The notes beneath the pieces were generated by a model, which was not told the DNA's origin, made no database searches, and saw only the letters and a list, made by a program, of their open reading frames with translations. Shown here piece by piece: positions 16,686 to 27,900 of a stretch of DNA of 64,000 nucleotides; position 1 is the first letter of the stretch; each line of letters starts with the position of its first letter. The stretch is taken from positions 31,608 to 95,607 of the forward strand of contig CAJJWN010000007.1 in NCBI GenBank assembly GCA_905196835.1, read 5' to 3'. Both the position numbers and the translations under genes were made by a program. The DNA comes from an uncultured Prevotella sp. Lineage in GTDB: Bacteria > Bacteroidota > Bacteroidia > Bacteroidales > Bacteroidaceae.

Positions 16686-16740
16686 CTTCCTTTTTCCAAC
16701 CGATTATCCCGTTAATTATCAATCCGCTAAATCCAAAGTA

Positions 16741-17193
16741 ATGAACAACAAGAAGAAAAACGAGGGTCAGACCGACTTTTCCTATTACGGTCTGTACCTG
16801 CTGGACTATCTCCGCACGAACAAGTTTGAACAGGCTGACGACACCGCTTTCATACGGGAACGGGCCGACCGTGCCGCCGAAACGTATGAGAGGGCACGGC
16901 TTGAAGGCTATCCCGCCGATGGTGCGCAGGAACTGGCGATGGACACGCTGCTGCGCGGGCTGCATTATTCCCGTTACGCCATCCTCCGCGAAGTCGTGGA
17001 AAACGAGTTTGCCGATGAAGTGCCGGAAGAGAAGCGTGAAGCCTTTGTCCTGAAACTGCTGCCGCTTGTCGGCAACGTGTTCTCCGTCTATGACCTCTCG
17101 GATGACAATTTCGCCCTGTCTTCCGATTACGACCTGCTCTACACGGAGCTGACGGGAGCAACCGTCCTTTACTTAGACGAATATGGCGTTTAA
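16741..17193 (+). CDS. DUF1896-family element protein
   Basis: This 150-residue acidic cytoplasmic protein is of the kind annotated as DUF1896 and is found next to the methylase/helicase gene in Bacteroidetes conjugative elements. Features include an N-terminal [20 protein letters not shown] segment and a helical middle. No enzymatic motif is visible. The start is ATG 16741, directly after the 13-bp inverted repeat. Its last 11 bases overlap the start of the methylase/helicase gene, so the two are translationally coupled and probably act together. Confidence 0.8.
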   Translation: MNNKKKNEGQTDFSYYGLYLLDYLRTNKFEQADDTAFIRERADRAAETYERARLEGYPADGAQELAMDTLLRGLHYSRYAILREVVENEFADEVPEEKREAFVLKLLPLVGNVFSVYDLSDDNFALSSDYDLLYTELTGATVLYLDEYGV

Positions 17194-20100
17194 CCGCAAA
17201 CAGAAACTGCGGGACAACATCGAGGCGATACGGACGGCATTCATCCTTGACAGGGAAAATAGGACAGCGACAACCGAAGAGCGTGCCATACTTCAAAGGT
17301 ACTGCGGTTTCGGCGGTCTGAAATGTATCCTCAACCCTGCAAAGGAACTGACGGATGCCGTCCGGTGGGCGAAATCCGACCTCGAACTGTTCGCCCCGAC
17401 GGTGGAGCTGCACAGGCTTATCCGTGAGAACAGCAAGGACGAAACAGAGTACAAGCGGTTTGTGGATTCGCTGAAAGCGTCCGTGCTGACCGCTTTCTAC
17501 ACCCCCAAAGAGATAACCGACACCATCGCGGACGTGCTGGCAGATTACAGCGTCCGCCCCGCCCGTATGCTCGAACCGTCGGCAGGTGTCGGCGTGTTCG
17601 TGGATTCCATGCTGCGGCACAGCCCCAATGCGGATGTGATGGCTTTCGAGAAGGATCTGCTCACGGGTACAATCTTGAGGCATCTCTATCCCGACCAGAA
17701 AATGCGCACCTGCGGTTTTGAGAAAATCGAAAGACCGTTCAACAATTATTTCGACTTGGCGGTGTCCAACATTCCGTTCGGTGACATTGCCGTGTTCGAC
17801 GCGGAGTTTCAGCGGAGCGACTCTTTCGGCAGACGCTCCGCCCAGAAAACCATCCACAACTATTTCTTTCTCAAAGGACTGGATGCCGTGCGTGACGGCG
17901 GTATCGTGGCGTTCATCACCTCGCAAGGGGTATTGAATAGCACCAAGACCTCCGTGCGTAACGAGCTGTTCAGTCAGGCCAATCTGGTATCCGCGATACG
18001 CCTGCCCAACAACCTGTTCACGGACAACGCGGGCACGGAGGTGGGCAGTGACCTGATTGTCCTGCAAAAGAACCTCAGCAAGAAGGAAATGTCGCAGGAC
18101 GAGCGGCTGATGACCGTGATACAGACGGACACGAAAACCGCCCTGACCGACAACGCCTATTTCATCCACCACCCGGAACGCATCGTGCATACGATGGCGA
18201 AACTTGACACAGACCCCTACGGGAAGCCCGCTATGGTTTATCTGCACGAGGGCAAGGCAGCAGGCATCGCCGGGGATTTGCGCCGTATGCTCGACGAGGA
18301 TTTCCATTACAGGCTTGCCATGCGCTTGTATTCGGGTTCAATCCGGCAGGCAGGAACGGAAGAAAAAGTTGCCGTTCAAAATAAAGTAGAGCGTCCTGCC
18401 ATAAAATTGGAAACAGTATCCTCGGCGCAGACGGTGGAAACTCCGACAGAAAAGCCGCAACCCGCAGATGAAAAGCCGGAGATAGAACCGCGCCCGCAAT
18501 ATTCCGCAGGCGTGCAGCTCACCCTGCTTGACCTCTGGGGGATGACGGAAGAGGTCAGCCAACCGAAAACCTCCAAAAAGAAAAAGACGGTGAAAAAGGC
18601 AGTTACGGCAAAGTCCACTCCGCCCAAACCGAAAGTCACGGTTACACCGACAGCTCCAACTGCAAAACCCGCAATGGAGAATAAGGAGGTGAAAGCGGAG
18701 AACACCGCCAAGCCTGCCGACCCGGACGACATCTATGCCACACTGGACTGGGATACCAATCCTCCCATCAACGGTTTCTATGAAATGATGATGGGTTTGA
18801 CGCCGGAGCGTAGGAAAGAACTTCGGGAACTGGCAAGGCAGCATAACGAGAAACAAGTGGCGGAAAAGACGGAAGTGAAAGCCGTGCCGGAAACTTCCCG
18901 TGAGCAGCCACGACAGGAGGAAACACAGCCGGAGGCAGTCGCCGCACCTGCCGTTACAGATACCCCATCGGAAGCGGTGGGGACTTTCCTTTTCCCCGAC
19001 ATCGAAGCGGAAAAGCCGAAGGAGGAAGTCGTGGACCTTTCTCCGCGTGCCTACCACCGCACGCCGGAGATGCACCTGCGCGAAGGGTCGCTGGTGGCTG
19101 ACCGGGGGCGTCATAACATCGGCTACCTGAAAGACATCACGCCATACGGGGCGACATTCCAGCCGCTCGACCTGAAAGGATACCAGAAGGAAAAGGCGTT
19201 GTTGTATGTGTCGCTGCGTGACGCCTACGAGCGTCTGTACCGTTATGAATCGCTCCGGCGCGAGGCAAATGTTCCGTGGCGAGAGCATCTGAATACCTGT
19301 TACGATGAGTTTGTCATGCGCTACGGCAACCTCAACGCCAAGCAGAACGTGAAGTTAGTGATGATGGATGCGGGCGGGCGCGACATCCTTTCGCTGGAAC
19401 GGATGGAAAACGGAAAGTTCGTCAAGGCGGACATCTTCGAGCATCCTGTTTCCTTCGCGGTGGAGAGCCATGCCAACGTAGGCTCTCCCGAAGAAGCCCT
19501 GTCTGCGTCGCTCAACAAATATGGTACGGTCAATCTCGACTATATGCGGGAGATAACCGACAGCACGGCGGAGGATTTGCTCACTGCCCTGCAAGGGCGC
19601 ATCTACTACAATCCGCTCGTGACCGGTTACGAAATCAAAGACCGTTTCATCGCCGGAAATGTCATAGAGAAAGCGGAACGCATAGAGGCATGGATGGGTG
19701 ACAATCCCGAAAATGAGCGTATGCCGGAGGTGAAGCAGGCGTTGGAGGCTCTGAAAGATGCCGAGCCGCAGCGCATCGCCTTCGAGGATCTGGACTTCAA
19801 TTTCGGGGAACGCTGGATTCCGACGGGTGTCTATGCCGCCTACATGAGCCGGCTGTTCGACACGGAGGTGAAAATCGCCTATTCCGCAAGCATGGACGAG
19901 TTTTCGGTGGTGTGCGGCTACCGCACCATGAAAATCACGGACGAGTTTCTGGTGAAGGGGTATTACCGGAACTATGACGGTATGCACCTCCTAAAACACG
20001 CCCTGCACAACACCTGCCCTGACATGATGAAGTCCATCGGCAAGGACGAGCATGGCAACGACATCAAGATGCGCGACAGCGAGGGAATACAACTCGCCAA

Positions 20101-22999
20101 CGCCAAGATTGACGAGATACGAAACGGCTTCTCCGAATGGCTCGAAGAGCAGTCGCCGCAGTTCAAGGAGCGGCTTGTGACGATGTATAACCGCAAGTTC
20201 AACTGTTTCGTGCGCCCGCGCTACGACGGCTCCCATCAGACCTTTCCCGACCTCAACCTGAAAGGGCTGGCAAGCCGGGGTATCAAGAGCGTCTATCCCT
20301 CACAGATGGATTGCGTCTGGATGTTGAAACAGAACGGCGGCGGAATTTGCGACCACGAGGTGGGAACCGGTAAGACGCTGATAATGTGCATCGCCGCGCA
20401 TGAGATGAAGCGTCTGAATTTGGCACACAAGCCGATGATTATCGGGCTGAAAGCCAACGTTGCGGAGATTGCAGCCACCTATCAGGCGGCATATCCCAAC
20501 GCACGTATTCTGTACGCTTCGGAGAAGGACTTTTCGACCGCCAACCGTGTGCGCTTCTTCAATAATATAAAGAACAACGACTACGATTGCGTCATCATGT
20601 CGCACGACCAGTTCGGCAAGATACCGCAGTCGCCGGAATTGCAGCAGCGCATCCTGCAAGCAGAGCTTGACACGGTGGAGGAAAACCTCGAAGTGCTACG
20701 GCAGCAGGGAAAGAACGTGTCGCGGGCGATGCTGAAAGGATTGGAGAAGCGCAAGCACAACCTTGAAGCGAAGCTGGAGAAGGTGGAACACGCCATAAAG
20801 TCACGCACGGACGACGTGGTGGATTTCAAGCAGATGGGCATCGACCACATCTTCATAGATGAGAGCCACCAGTTCAAGAATCTGACTTTCAACACGCGCC
20901 ACGACCGTGTGGCGGGATTGGGAAACAGCGAGGGAAGCCAGAAGGCACTTAACATGCTCTTTGCCATACGCACCATACAGGAGCGCACAGGAAAAGACTT
21001 GGGTGCGACCTTCCTCTCCGGCACGACTATCAGCAACTCACTGACTGAATTGTACCTGCTGTTCAAGTACCTGCGCCCGAAGGAGCTGGAACGGCAGGAC
21101 ATAAGGTGTTTCGACGCTTGGGCGGCGATATTTGCCAAGAAGACGACGGATTTTGAATTTAACGTGACGAACAATGTGGTCCAGAAGGAGCGTTTCCGCT
21201 ACTTCATCAAAGTGCCGGAGCTTGCCGCCTTCTATAATGAAATCACGGACTACCGCACGGCGGAGGATGTGGGCGTTGACCGTCCTGCCAAGAACGAGAT
21301 ACTGCACCATATACCGCCCACGCCGGAACAGGAGGACTTCATACAGAAACTGATGCAGTTCGCCAAGACGGGCGATGCCACCTTGTTGGGCAGGCTGCCG
21401 CTTTCGGAAACGGAAGAAAAGGCGAAGATGCTCATCGCCACGGACTATGCCCGGAAAATGGCACTCGACATGCGCATGATAGACCCGAATTACGAAGATC
21501 ATCCCGACAACAAAGCGAGTCACTGTGCCAAGATGATCGCGGAGTATTATCAAAAATACGACGCCCAGAAAGGCACGCAGTTCGTTTTCTCTGATTTGGG
21601 GACATACCAGCCGGGCGACGGGTGGAACGTCTATTCGGAAATCAAGCGCAAACTGACGGAGGACTACGGTATACCGCCAAGCGAGGTGCGCTTCATTCAG
21701 GAGTGCAAGACCGACAAGGCGCGGAAGGCGGTGATAGACGCCATGAACGCCGGGACGGTGCGTGTGCTGTTCGGCTCTACCTCTATGCTCGGAACGGGTG
21801 TGAACGCCCAGAAACGGTGTGTGGCTATCCATCATCTCGATACGCCGTGGCGACCGTCCGACTTGCAACAGCGTGACGGACGCGGAGTTAGGGCAGGTAA
21901 TGAGATTGCCAAACATTTCGCCGGGAACAACGTGGATGTAATCATCTACGCGGTGGAGAAGTCACTGGACAGCTACAAGTTCAACCTCCTGCACTGCAAG
22001 CAGACTTTCATAAGCCAGCTCAAAAGCGGTGCGATGGGTGCGCGTACCATCGACGAGGGGGCAATGGACGAAAAATCGGGCATGAATTTCTCGGAATACA
22101 TGGCGTTGCTCTCCGGCAATACCGACCTGTTGGACAAGGCGAAACTGGAAAAGCGGATCGCATCGCTCGAAGGGGAACGCAAGTCGTTCAACAAGGGCAA
22201 GCGTGATTCGGAGTTCAAGCTGGAGTCAAAGACCGGCGAGTTGCGCAACAACACGGCTTTCATAGATGCCATGACGGAGGACTGGAACCGCTTCCTGTCG
22301 GTGGTGCAGACCGACAAGGAGGGCAACCGCCTTAATATAATAAAGGTGGACGGAGTGGATTCCGCCGATGAGAAGGTCATCGGAAAGCGTTTGCAGGAGA
22401 TAGCCAAGAATGCCACGACCGGAGGGTTGTACACGCAGGTCGGTGAACTTTACGGTTTTCCGATAAAGGTGGTGAGCGAAAGGATACTCAAAGAGGGATT
22501 GGAGTTCACCGACAACCGCTTCGTGGTCGAGGGGAACTACAAGTACACCTACAACAACGGGCATCTGGCGATGGCTGACCCGTTGGCCGCCGCCCGCAAC
22601 TTCCTCAACGCGATGGAGAGGATACCCTCCATCATCGACCAGTACAAGGCGAAGAACGAGGTGCTGGAGATGGAGATACCGCAGTTACAGGAGATAGCGG
22701 GTAAGGTGTGGAAGAAGGAGGACGAGCTGAAGCAGTTGAAGTCCGAACTTGCCGCCCTTGACCGAAAAATTCAGCTGGAGCTTGCGCCACCCACGCCCGA
22801 AGTCGCAGAAAAGGAGAATGAAGGGCAACAGCTCAAGCCGGAAGCGGAAGATGTGAGGAACAGGCAGGCGCAATATCCCGAAAATGCACCGCCGCAGATA
22901 CGCAGTCCGGCGGATAGTATCGTTGCCAACCATGTCATAATCGGGCGTCCGGGACTGTATGCCAAGGAGGAAACCCGGTCCAAAGGATTGAAAATATAA
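17183..22999 (+). CDS. Giant N6-adenine methylase / SNF2-type helicase fusion
   Basis: This is a 1938-residue cytoplasmic protein. The N-terminal DNA methylase part has the SAM motif [10 protein letters not shown] near residue 130 and the catalytic motif SNIPFGD near 195, a variant of N/D-PPY/F. A Pro/Lys/Glu-rich linker (about 395-630) separates it from an SNF2-like helicase with Walker A EVGTGKTL near 1057, a DESH box near 1226 ([11 protein letters not shown]), SGTTISNS, and a motif VI-like [19 protein letters not shown] near 1550. A coiled-coil tail follows. Related methylase-helicase hybrids occur in Bacteroides conjugative transposons and have been proposed to counter restriction. No nuclease motif is evident, so a complete restriction system is unlikely. 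Confidence 0.85.
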   Translation: MAFNRKQKLRDNIEAIRTAFILDRENRTATTEERAILQRYCGFGGLKCILNPAKELTDAVRWAKSDLELFAPTVELHRLIRENSKDETEYKRFVDSLKASVLTAFYTPKEITDTIADVLADYSVRPARMLEPSAGVGVFVDSMLRHSPNADVMAFEKDLLTGTILRHLYPDQKMRTCGFEKIERPFNNYFDLAVSNIPFGDIAVFDAEFQRSDSFGRRSAQKTIHNYFFLKGLDAVRDGGIVAFITSQGVLNSTKTSVRNELFSQANLVSAIRLPNNLFTDNAGTEVGSDLIVLQKNLSKKEMSQDERLMTVIQTDTKTALTDNAYFIHHPERIVHTMAKLDTDPYGKPAMVYLHEGKAAGIAGDLRRMLDEDFHYRLAMRLYSGSIRQAGTEEKVAVQNKVERPAIKLETVSSAQTVETPTEKPQPADEKPEIEPRPQYSAGVQLTLLDLWGMTEEVSQPKTSKKKKTVKKAVTAKSTPPKPKVTVTPTAPTAKPAMENKEVKAENTAKPADPDDIYATLDWDTNPPINGFYEMMMGLTPERRKELRELARQHNEKQVAEKTEVKAVPETSREQPRQEETQPEAVAAPAVTDTPSEAVGTFLFPDIEAEKPKEEVVDLSPRAYHRTPEMHLREGSLVADRGRHNIGYLKDITPYGATFQPLDLKGYQKEKALLYVSLRDAYERLYRYESLRREANVPWREHLNTCYDEFVMRYGNLNAKQNVKLVMMDAGGRDILSLERMENGKFVKADIFEHPVSFAVESHANVGSPEEALSASLNKYGTVNLDYMREITDSTAEDLLTALQGRIYYNPLVTGYEIKDRFIAGNVIEKAERIEAWMGDNPENERMPEVKQALEALKDAEPQRIAFEDLDFNFGERWIPTGVYAAYMSRLFDTEVKIAYSASMDEFSVVCGYRTMKITDEFLVKGYYRNYDGMHLLKHALHNTCPDMMKSIGKDEHGNDIKMRDSEGIQLANAKIDEIRNGFSEWLEEQSPQFKERLVTMYNRKFNCFVRPRYDGSHQTFPDLNLKGLASRGIKSVYPSQMDCVWMLKQNGGGICDHEVGTGKTLIMCIAAHEMKRLNLAHKPMIIGLKANVAEIAATYQAAYPNARILYASEKDFSTANRVRFFNNIKNNDYDCVIMSHDQFGKIPQSPELQQRILQAELDTVEENLEVLRQQGKNVSRAMLKGLEKRKHNLEAKLEKVEHAIKSRTDDVVDFKQMGIDHIFIDESHQFKNLTFNTRHDRVAGLGNSEGSQKALNMLFAIRTIQERTGKDLGATFLSGTTISNSLTELYLLFKYLRPKELERQDIRCFDAWAAIFAKKTTDFEFNVTNNVVQKERFRYFIKVPELAAFYNEITDYRTAEDVGVDRPAKNEILHHIPPTPEQEDFIQKLMQFAKTGDATLLGRLPLSETEEKAKMLIATDYARKMALDMRMIDPNYEDHPDNKASHCAKMIAEYYQKYDAQKGTQFVFSDLGTYQPGDGWNVYSEIKRKLTEDYGIPPSEVRFIQECKTDKARKAVIDAMNAGTVRVLFGSTSMLGTGVNAQKRCVAIHHLDTPWRPSDLQQRDGRGVRAGNEIAKHFAGNNVDVIIYAVEKSLDSYKFNLLHCKQTFISQLKSGAMGARTIDEGAMDEKSGMNFSEYMALLSGNTDLLDKAKLEKRIASLEGERKSFNKGKRDSEFKLESKTGELRNNTAFIDAMTEDWNRFLSVVQTDKEGNRLNIIKVDGVDSADEKVIGKRLQEIAKNATTGGLYTQVGELYGFPIKVVSERILKEGLEFTDNRFVVEGNYKYTYNNGHLAMADPLAAARNFLNAMERIPSIIDQYKAKNEVLEMEIPQLQEIAGKVWKKEDELKQLKSELAALDRKIQLELAPPTPEVAEKENEGQQLKPEAEDVRNRQAQYPENAPPQIRSPADSIVANHVIIGRPGLYAKEETRSKGLKI

Positions 23000-23491
23000 C
23001 CTAAGGAATTTTATCTGAAGTATTAATAAGGGCTATCCCAAAAGGTCTAAAAGTAAATTTTATCCTTTCTGCAAGTATCTATAGGATGGCAACTGCATTT
23101 TTTTCTTTTTGGGCAGCCCTTATTAAAATTTATTCTTATTTTAGGTTATATACATTCATGTCCATTTATGTAAAAAATTCCTGCTGACCTTGTTTATGTC
23201 TTGTCAGTCACCATTTGCAAAACCATATTTGACCCTCAAAGAGGCTGAATTTGATAAGTAACTTGCTACATACTCATAATAAGGAGCTAAATAGAACACG
23301 AATGGGAAATACACAAATGCTAAACTAAAGAAGATATTGGCCAAAATAAACGCTATACCGAGAGAGAAACTTGATTTTTCAACTTCCTAAAACGGTGTTG
23401 TTCAAACATTTCTACTTATTTGTACTTGCCAGTTGAACCTACGCTTCCCTAATAAAATGTCTATGGTAAAAAGTTAAAAAATCCTCCCACT
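23000..23491. other. AT-rich gap with a 19-bp inverted repeat, upstream of the tetQ promoter
   Basis: No gene is seen. At 23025-23043 and 23106-23124 imperfect arms (AATAAGGGCT-TCCCAAAA and its complement) are 62 bp apart. They could be a read-through terminator or the ends of a decayed small insertion. GC content drops sharply from the methylase gene to this stretch, which marks the start of the tet module. Confidence 0.5.
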
Positions 23492-23522
23492 TTTGTTAGA
23501 TATATTTTTTTGTGTAATTTTG
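23492..23522 (+). promoter_or_regulatory. tetQ-rteA-rteB promoter
   Basis: TTTG (23492-23495), a 19-bp spacer and TAATTTTG (23515-23522) fit the Bacteroidetes consensus exactly. The resulting leader to the tetQ ATG at 23657 is about 130 nt, in line with the long leader described for CTnDOT tetQ. Confidence 0.85.
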
Positions 23523-23592
23523 TAATCGTTATGCGGCAGTAATAATATACATATTAATACGAGTTAGTAATCCTGTAGTTCTCATATGCTAC

Positions 23593-23656
23593 GAGGAGGT
23601 ATTAAAAGGTGCGTTTCGACAATGCATCTACTGTAGTATATTATTGCTTAATCCAA
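23593..23656 (+). promoter_or_regulatory. tetQ leader with strong Shine-Dalgarno and in-frame GTG leader codons
   Basis: GAGGAGGT (23593-23600) is an unusually strong ribosome-binding site for this phylum. It sits 9 bases before GTG 23609, which opens 16 codons (ending YYCLIQ) running in frame into tetQ. Tetracycline control of this operon is known to be translational attenuation in the leader. These codons are the natural candidate for the leader segment, or for an alternative N-terminus. Confidence 0.65.
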
Positions 23657-25582
23657 ATGAATATTATAAATTTAGGAATTCTTGCTCACATTGATGCAGG
23701 AAAAACTTCCGTAACCGAGAATCTGCTGTTTGCCAGTGGAGCAACGGAAAAGTGCGGCCGTGTGGATAATGGTGACACCATAACGGACTCTATGGATATA
23801 GAGAAACGTAGAGGAATTACTGTCCGGGCTTCTACGACATCTATTATCTGGAATGGAGTGAAATGCAATATCATTGACACTCCGGGACACATGGATTTTA
23901 TTGCGGAAGTGGAGCGGACATTCAAAATGCTTGATGGAGCAGTCCTCATCTTATCCGCAAAGGAAGGCATACAAGCGCAGACAAAGTTGCTGTTCAGTAC
24001 TTTACAAAAGCTGCAAATCCCGACAATTATATTTATCAATAAGATTGACCGTGCCGGTGTGAATTTGGAGCGTTTGTATATGGATATAAAAACAAATCTG
24101 TCGCAAGATGTCCTGTTTATGCAAACTGTTGTCGATGGATCGGTTTATCCGGTTTGCTCCCAAACATATATAAAGGAAGAATACAAAGAATTTGTATGCA
24201 ACCATGACGACGATATATTAGAACGATATTTGGCGGATAGCGAAATTTCACCGGCTGATTATTGGAATACGATAATCGCTCTTGTGGCAAAAGCCAAAGT
24301 CTATCCGGTGCTACATGGATCAGCAATGTTCAATATCGGTATCAATGAGTTGTTGGACGCCATTTCTTCTTTTATACTTCCTCCGGCATCAGTCTCAAAC
24401 AGACTTTCAGCTTATCTCTATAAGATAGAGCATGACCCCAAAGGGCATAAAAGAAGTTTTCTTAAAATAATTGACGGAAGTCTGAGACTTCGAGACGTTG
24501 TAAGAATCAACGATTCGGAAAAATTCATCAAGATTAAAAATCTAAAGACTATTTATCAGGGCAGAGAGATAAATGTTGATGAAGTGGGTGCCAATGATAT
24601 CGCGATTGTAGAAGATATAGAAGATTTTCGAATCGGAGATTATTTAGGTGCTAAACCTTGTTTGATTCAAGGATTATCTCATCAGCATCCCGCTCTCAAA
24701 TCCTCCGTCCGGCCAAATAAGCCCGAAGAGAGAAGCAAGGTGATATCCGCTCTGAATACATTGTGGATTGAAGACCCGTCTTTGTCCTTTTCCATAAACT
24801 CATATAGTGATGAATTGGAAATCTCGTTATATGGTTTGACCCAAAAGGAAATCATACAGACATTGCTGGAAGAACGATTTTCCGTAAAGGTCCATTTTGA
24901 TGAGATCAAGACTATCTACAAAGAACGACCTATAAAAAAGGTCAATAAGATTATTCAGATCGAAGTACCACCCAACCCTTACTGGGCCACAATAGGGCTG
25001 ACTCTTGAACCCTTACCGTTAGGGGCAGGGTTGCAAATCGAAAGTGACATCTCCTATGGTTATCTGAACCATTCTTTTCAAAATGCCGTTTTTGAAGGGA
25101 TTCGTATGTCTTGCCAATCTGGTTTACATGGATGGGAAGTGACAGATCTGAAAGTAACTTTTACTCAAGCCGAGTATTATAGCCCGGTAAGTACACCTGC
25201 TGATTTCAGACAGCTGACCCCTTATGTCTTCAGGCTGGCTTTGCAACAGTCAGGTGTGGACATTCTCGAACCGATGCTCTGTTTTGAGTTGCAGATACCC
25301 CAAGTAGCGAGTTCCAAAGCTATTACAGATTTGCAAAAACTGATGTCTGAGATTGAAGACATCAGTTGTAATAATGAGTGGTGTCATATTAAAGGGAAAG
25401 TTCCATTAAATACAAGTAAAGACTATGCCTCAGAAGTAAGTTCGTACACTAAGGGCTTAGGCATTTTTATGGTTAAGCCATGTGGGTATCAAATAACAAA
25501 AGACGGTTATTCTGATAATATCCGCATGAACGAAAAAGATAAACTTTTATTCATGTTCCAAAAATCAATGTCATTAAAATAA
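23657..25582 (+). CDS. tetQ: TetQ, ribosomal protection protein for tetracycline resistance
   Basis: This is a 641-residue translational GTPase related to EF-G that releases tetracycline from the ribosome. G-motifs seen are G1 AHIDAGKTS at residues 8-16, G2-type RGITVRAS, G3 DTPGHMDF, and G4 INKIDRAG. The C-terminal EF-G-like domains IV/V follow, with no sign of truncation. I start at ATG 23657; counting from GTG 23609 gives 657 codons. AT content is clearly higher than in the upstream element genes, as expected for a separately acquired module. The TAA overlaps the ATG of rteA. Drug-induced expression also raises RteA and RteB. Confidence 0.97.
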
Positions 25583-27900
25583 TGGAGCGGTCAGGAAATT
25601 TCTATAAGGCAATACGGTTGGGATATATACTTATCTCCATTCTTATCGGATGTATGGCATATAATAGCCTCTATGAATGGCAGGAGATAGAAGCATTAGA
25701 ACTTGGCAATAAAAAAATAGACGAGCTCCGAAAAGAAATAAACAATATCAATATTCAAATGATAAAATTTTCTCTATTGGGTGAAACAATACTGGAATGG
25801 AACGATAAAGATATCGAGCATTACCATGCACGGCGTATGGCAATGGACAGTATGCTCTGCCGTTTCAAGGCCACCTATCCAGCAGAGCGCATCGATAGTG
25901 TGCGCAGTCTTTTAGAGGATAAGGAACGACAGATGTTCCAGATAGTCCGGTTAATGGATGAACAACAATCTATTAACAAGAAGATAGCCAATCAAATTCC
26001 GGTTATTGTACAGAAAAGTGTGCAGGAACAGTCCAAAAAGCCAAAACGAAAAGGTTTCTTAGGCATATTCGGCAAAAAAAAGGAAGTAACTCCAGCAGTA
26101 TCAACCACTATCCTTCATTCGGTCAATAGAAACGTAATCAGCGAACAGAAAGTGCAGGATCGCCAATTGTCGGAACAAGCCGACAGCCTTGCAGCTCGTA
26201 ATGCAGAACTTAACAGACAACTGCAAGAATTGATTTGCCAAATAGAAGAAAAGGTACAAACCGAACTGCAAAGCCGGGAAAACGAAATAGTTGCCATGCG
26301 TGAAAAGTCATTTATGCAAGTAGGCGGTTTAATGGGATTCGTTCTTCTATTGTTGTTAATTTCCTACATCATCATACATCGTGATGCAAAAAGCATTAAA
26401 CAATACAAGCACAAGACAACTGATTTGATAAGGCAACTGGAACAATCCGTACAACGGAACGAGGCACTGATAACGTCAAGGAAGAAGGCGGTACATACTA
26501 TCACCCATGAACTGCGCACACCGCTGACAGCAATAACAGGCTATGCCGGACTGATACGGAAAGAACAGTGTGAGGATAAGTCCGGGCAGTATATCCAAAA
26601 CATACTGCAATCCTCCGACCGTATGCGGGATATGCTTAACACTTTGCTTGACTTCTTCCGCCTGGACAACGGCAAGGAACAGCCCCGTCTGTCACCCTGC
26701 CGGATTTCAGCAATCACGCACACACTTGAAACGGAGTTCATGCCTGTTGCCGTGAACAAAGGGCTGTCCTTGTCCGTGAAGACTGGACACGATGCCATTG
26801 TATTGACCGACAAAGAGCGAATAATACAAATCGGGAATAACCTGCTGTCAAACGCTGTCAAGTTCACAGAAGAAGGCGGTGTTTCTTTGATTACTGAATA
26901 TGATAATGGAGTTCTGACACTGGTCGTTGAAGATACAGGTACAGGCATGACAGAAGAGGAACAGAAACAAGCGTTCGGTGCGTTTGAACGTCTATCAAAT
27001 GCCGCCGCAAAGGAGGGTTTCGGGCTTGGGCTTGCCATAATGCGTAATATTGTGTCGATGCTTGGCGGAACAATCCGTTTAGACAGCAAGAAAGGGAAAG
27101 GCAGTCGTTTCACAGTTGAAATTTCTATGCAGGAAGCTGAAGAACAGCTTGGATATACAAGCAATACACCTGTTTATCATAACAATAAATTCCATGATGT
27201 TGTCGCCATTGACAATGATGAGGTATTACTTCTGATGCTGAAAGAGATGTATTCCCAAGAAGGAATACACTGCGACACTTGCACCGATGCTGCGGCACTG
27301 ATGGAAATGATACGCCAGAAAGAATACAGCCTGTTGCTGACAGACTTGAATATGCCCGATATAAACGGTTTCGAATTGCTGGAACTGTTGCGTTCGTCCA
27401 ACGTGGGCAATTCACCAACAATCCCGGTGGTTGTGGCAACCGCTTCGGGCAGTTGTAACAAAGGGGAACTATTGGCAAAAGGCTTTGCCGGATGCCTGTT
27501 CAAACCGTTCTCCATATCGGAACTGATGGAGGTTTCCGACAGGTGTGCCATAAAAGCGACACCGGACGGGAAACCGGACTTTTCCGCCTTATTGTCCTAT
27601 GGCAATGAAGCCGTCATGCTGGAAAAGTTGATAACTGAAACAGAAAAGGAAATGCAGGCGGTACGGGATGCAGCAAAAGAAAAAGACCTGCAAAAGCTGG
27701 ATTCCCTGATCCACCACCTGCGCAGTTCGTGGGAGGTGCTCCGTGCCGACCAACCGCTGAATGTACTTTACGGATTGCTTCGTGGCGATGCTCTCCCGGA
27801 TGGTGAAGCGTTAAGCCATGCCGTGACTGCCGTGCTGGATAAGGGAGTGGAAATAATACGGTTGGCAGAAGAGGAAAGGAGAAAATACGAAGATGAATAA
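25582..27900 (+). CDS. rteA: RteA, hybrid sensor histidine kinase
   Basis: This 772-residue inner-membrane kinase is the sensor partner of RteB. Two transmembrane segments (about 10-30 and 247-266) flank a helical sensor region with a Lys-rich stretch (KKPKRKGFLGIFGKKKE). The cytoplasmic part has the phospho-acceptor His309 (ITHELRTPLTAITGY), ATPase boxes (GNNLLSNAVKFTEEGG, EDTGTGM, GFGLGLAI), a receiver with Asp588 (LLLTDLNMPDINGF) and a C-terminal HPt-like region with His712 (LIHHLRSSW). The gene shares the tetQ transcript (overlap TAATG) and overlaps rteB by 8 bases. In CTnDOT, RteA/RteB are required for tetracycline-stimulated transfer. The direct signal is not established. Confidence 0.96.
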   Translation: MERSGNFYKAIRLGYILISILIGCMAYNSLYEWQEIEALELGNKKIDELRKEINNINIQMIKFSLLGETILEWNDKDIEHYHARRMAMDSMLCRFKATYPAERIDSVRSLLEDKERQMFQIVRLMDEQQSINKKIANQIPVIVQKSVQEQSKKPKRKGFLGIFGKKKEVTPAVSTTILHSVNRNVISEQKVQDRQLSEQADSLAARNAELNRQLQELICQIEEKVQTELQSRENEIVAMREKSFMQVGGLMGFVLLLLLISYIIIHRDAKSIKQYKHKTTDLIRQLEQSVQRNEALITSRKKAVHTITHELRTPLTAITGYAGLIRKEQCEDKSGQYIQNILQSSDRMRDMLNTLLDFFRLDNGKEQPRLSPCRISAITHTLETEFMPVAVNKGLSLSVKTGHDAIVLTDKERIIQIGNNLLSNAVKFTEEGGVSLITEYDNGVLTLVVEDTGTGMTEEEQKQAFGAFERLSNAAAKEGFGLGLAIMRNIVSMLGGTIRLDSKKGKGSRFTVEISMQEAEEQLGYTSNTPVYHNNKFHDVVAIDNDEVLLLMLKEMYSQEGIHCDTCTDAAALMEMIRQKEYSLLLTDLNMPDINGFELLELLRSSNVGNSPTIPVVVATASGSCNKGELLAKGFAGCLFKPFSISELMEVSDRCAIKATPDGKPDFSALLSYGNEAVMLEKLITETEKEMQAVRDAAKEKDLQKLDSLIHHLRSSWEVLRADQPLNVLYGLLRGDALPDGEALSHAVTAVLDKGVEIIRLAEEERRKYEDE

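Noticed and set aside
16850-18307. 485-codon minus-strand frame
   Set aside because: It is antisense to the DUF1896 gene and the methylase N-domain, both well supported.
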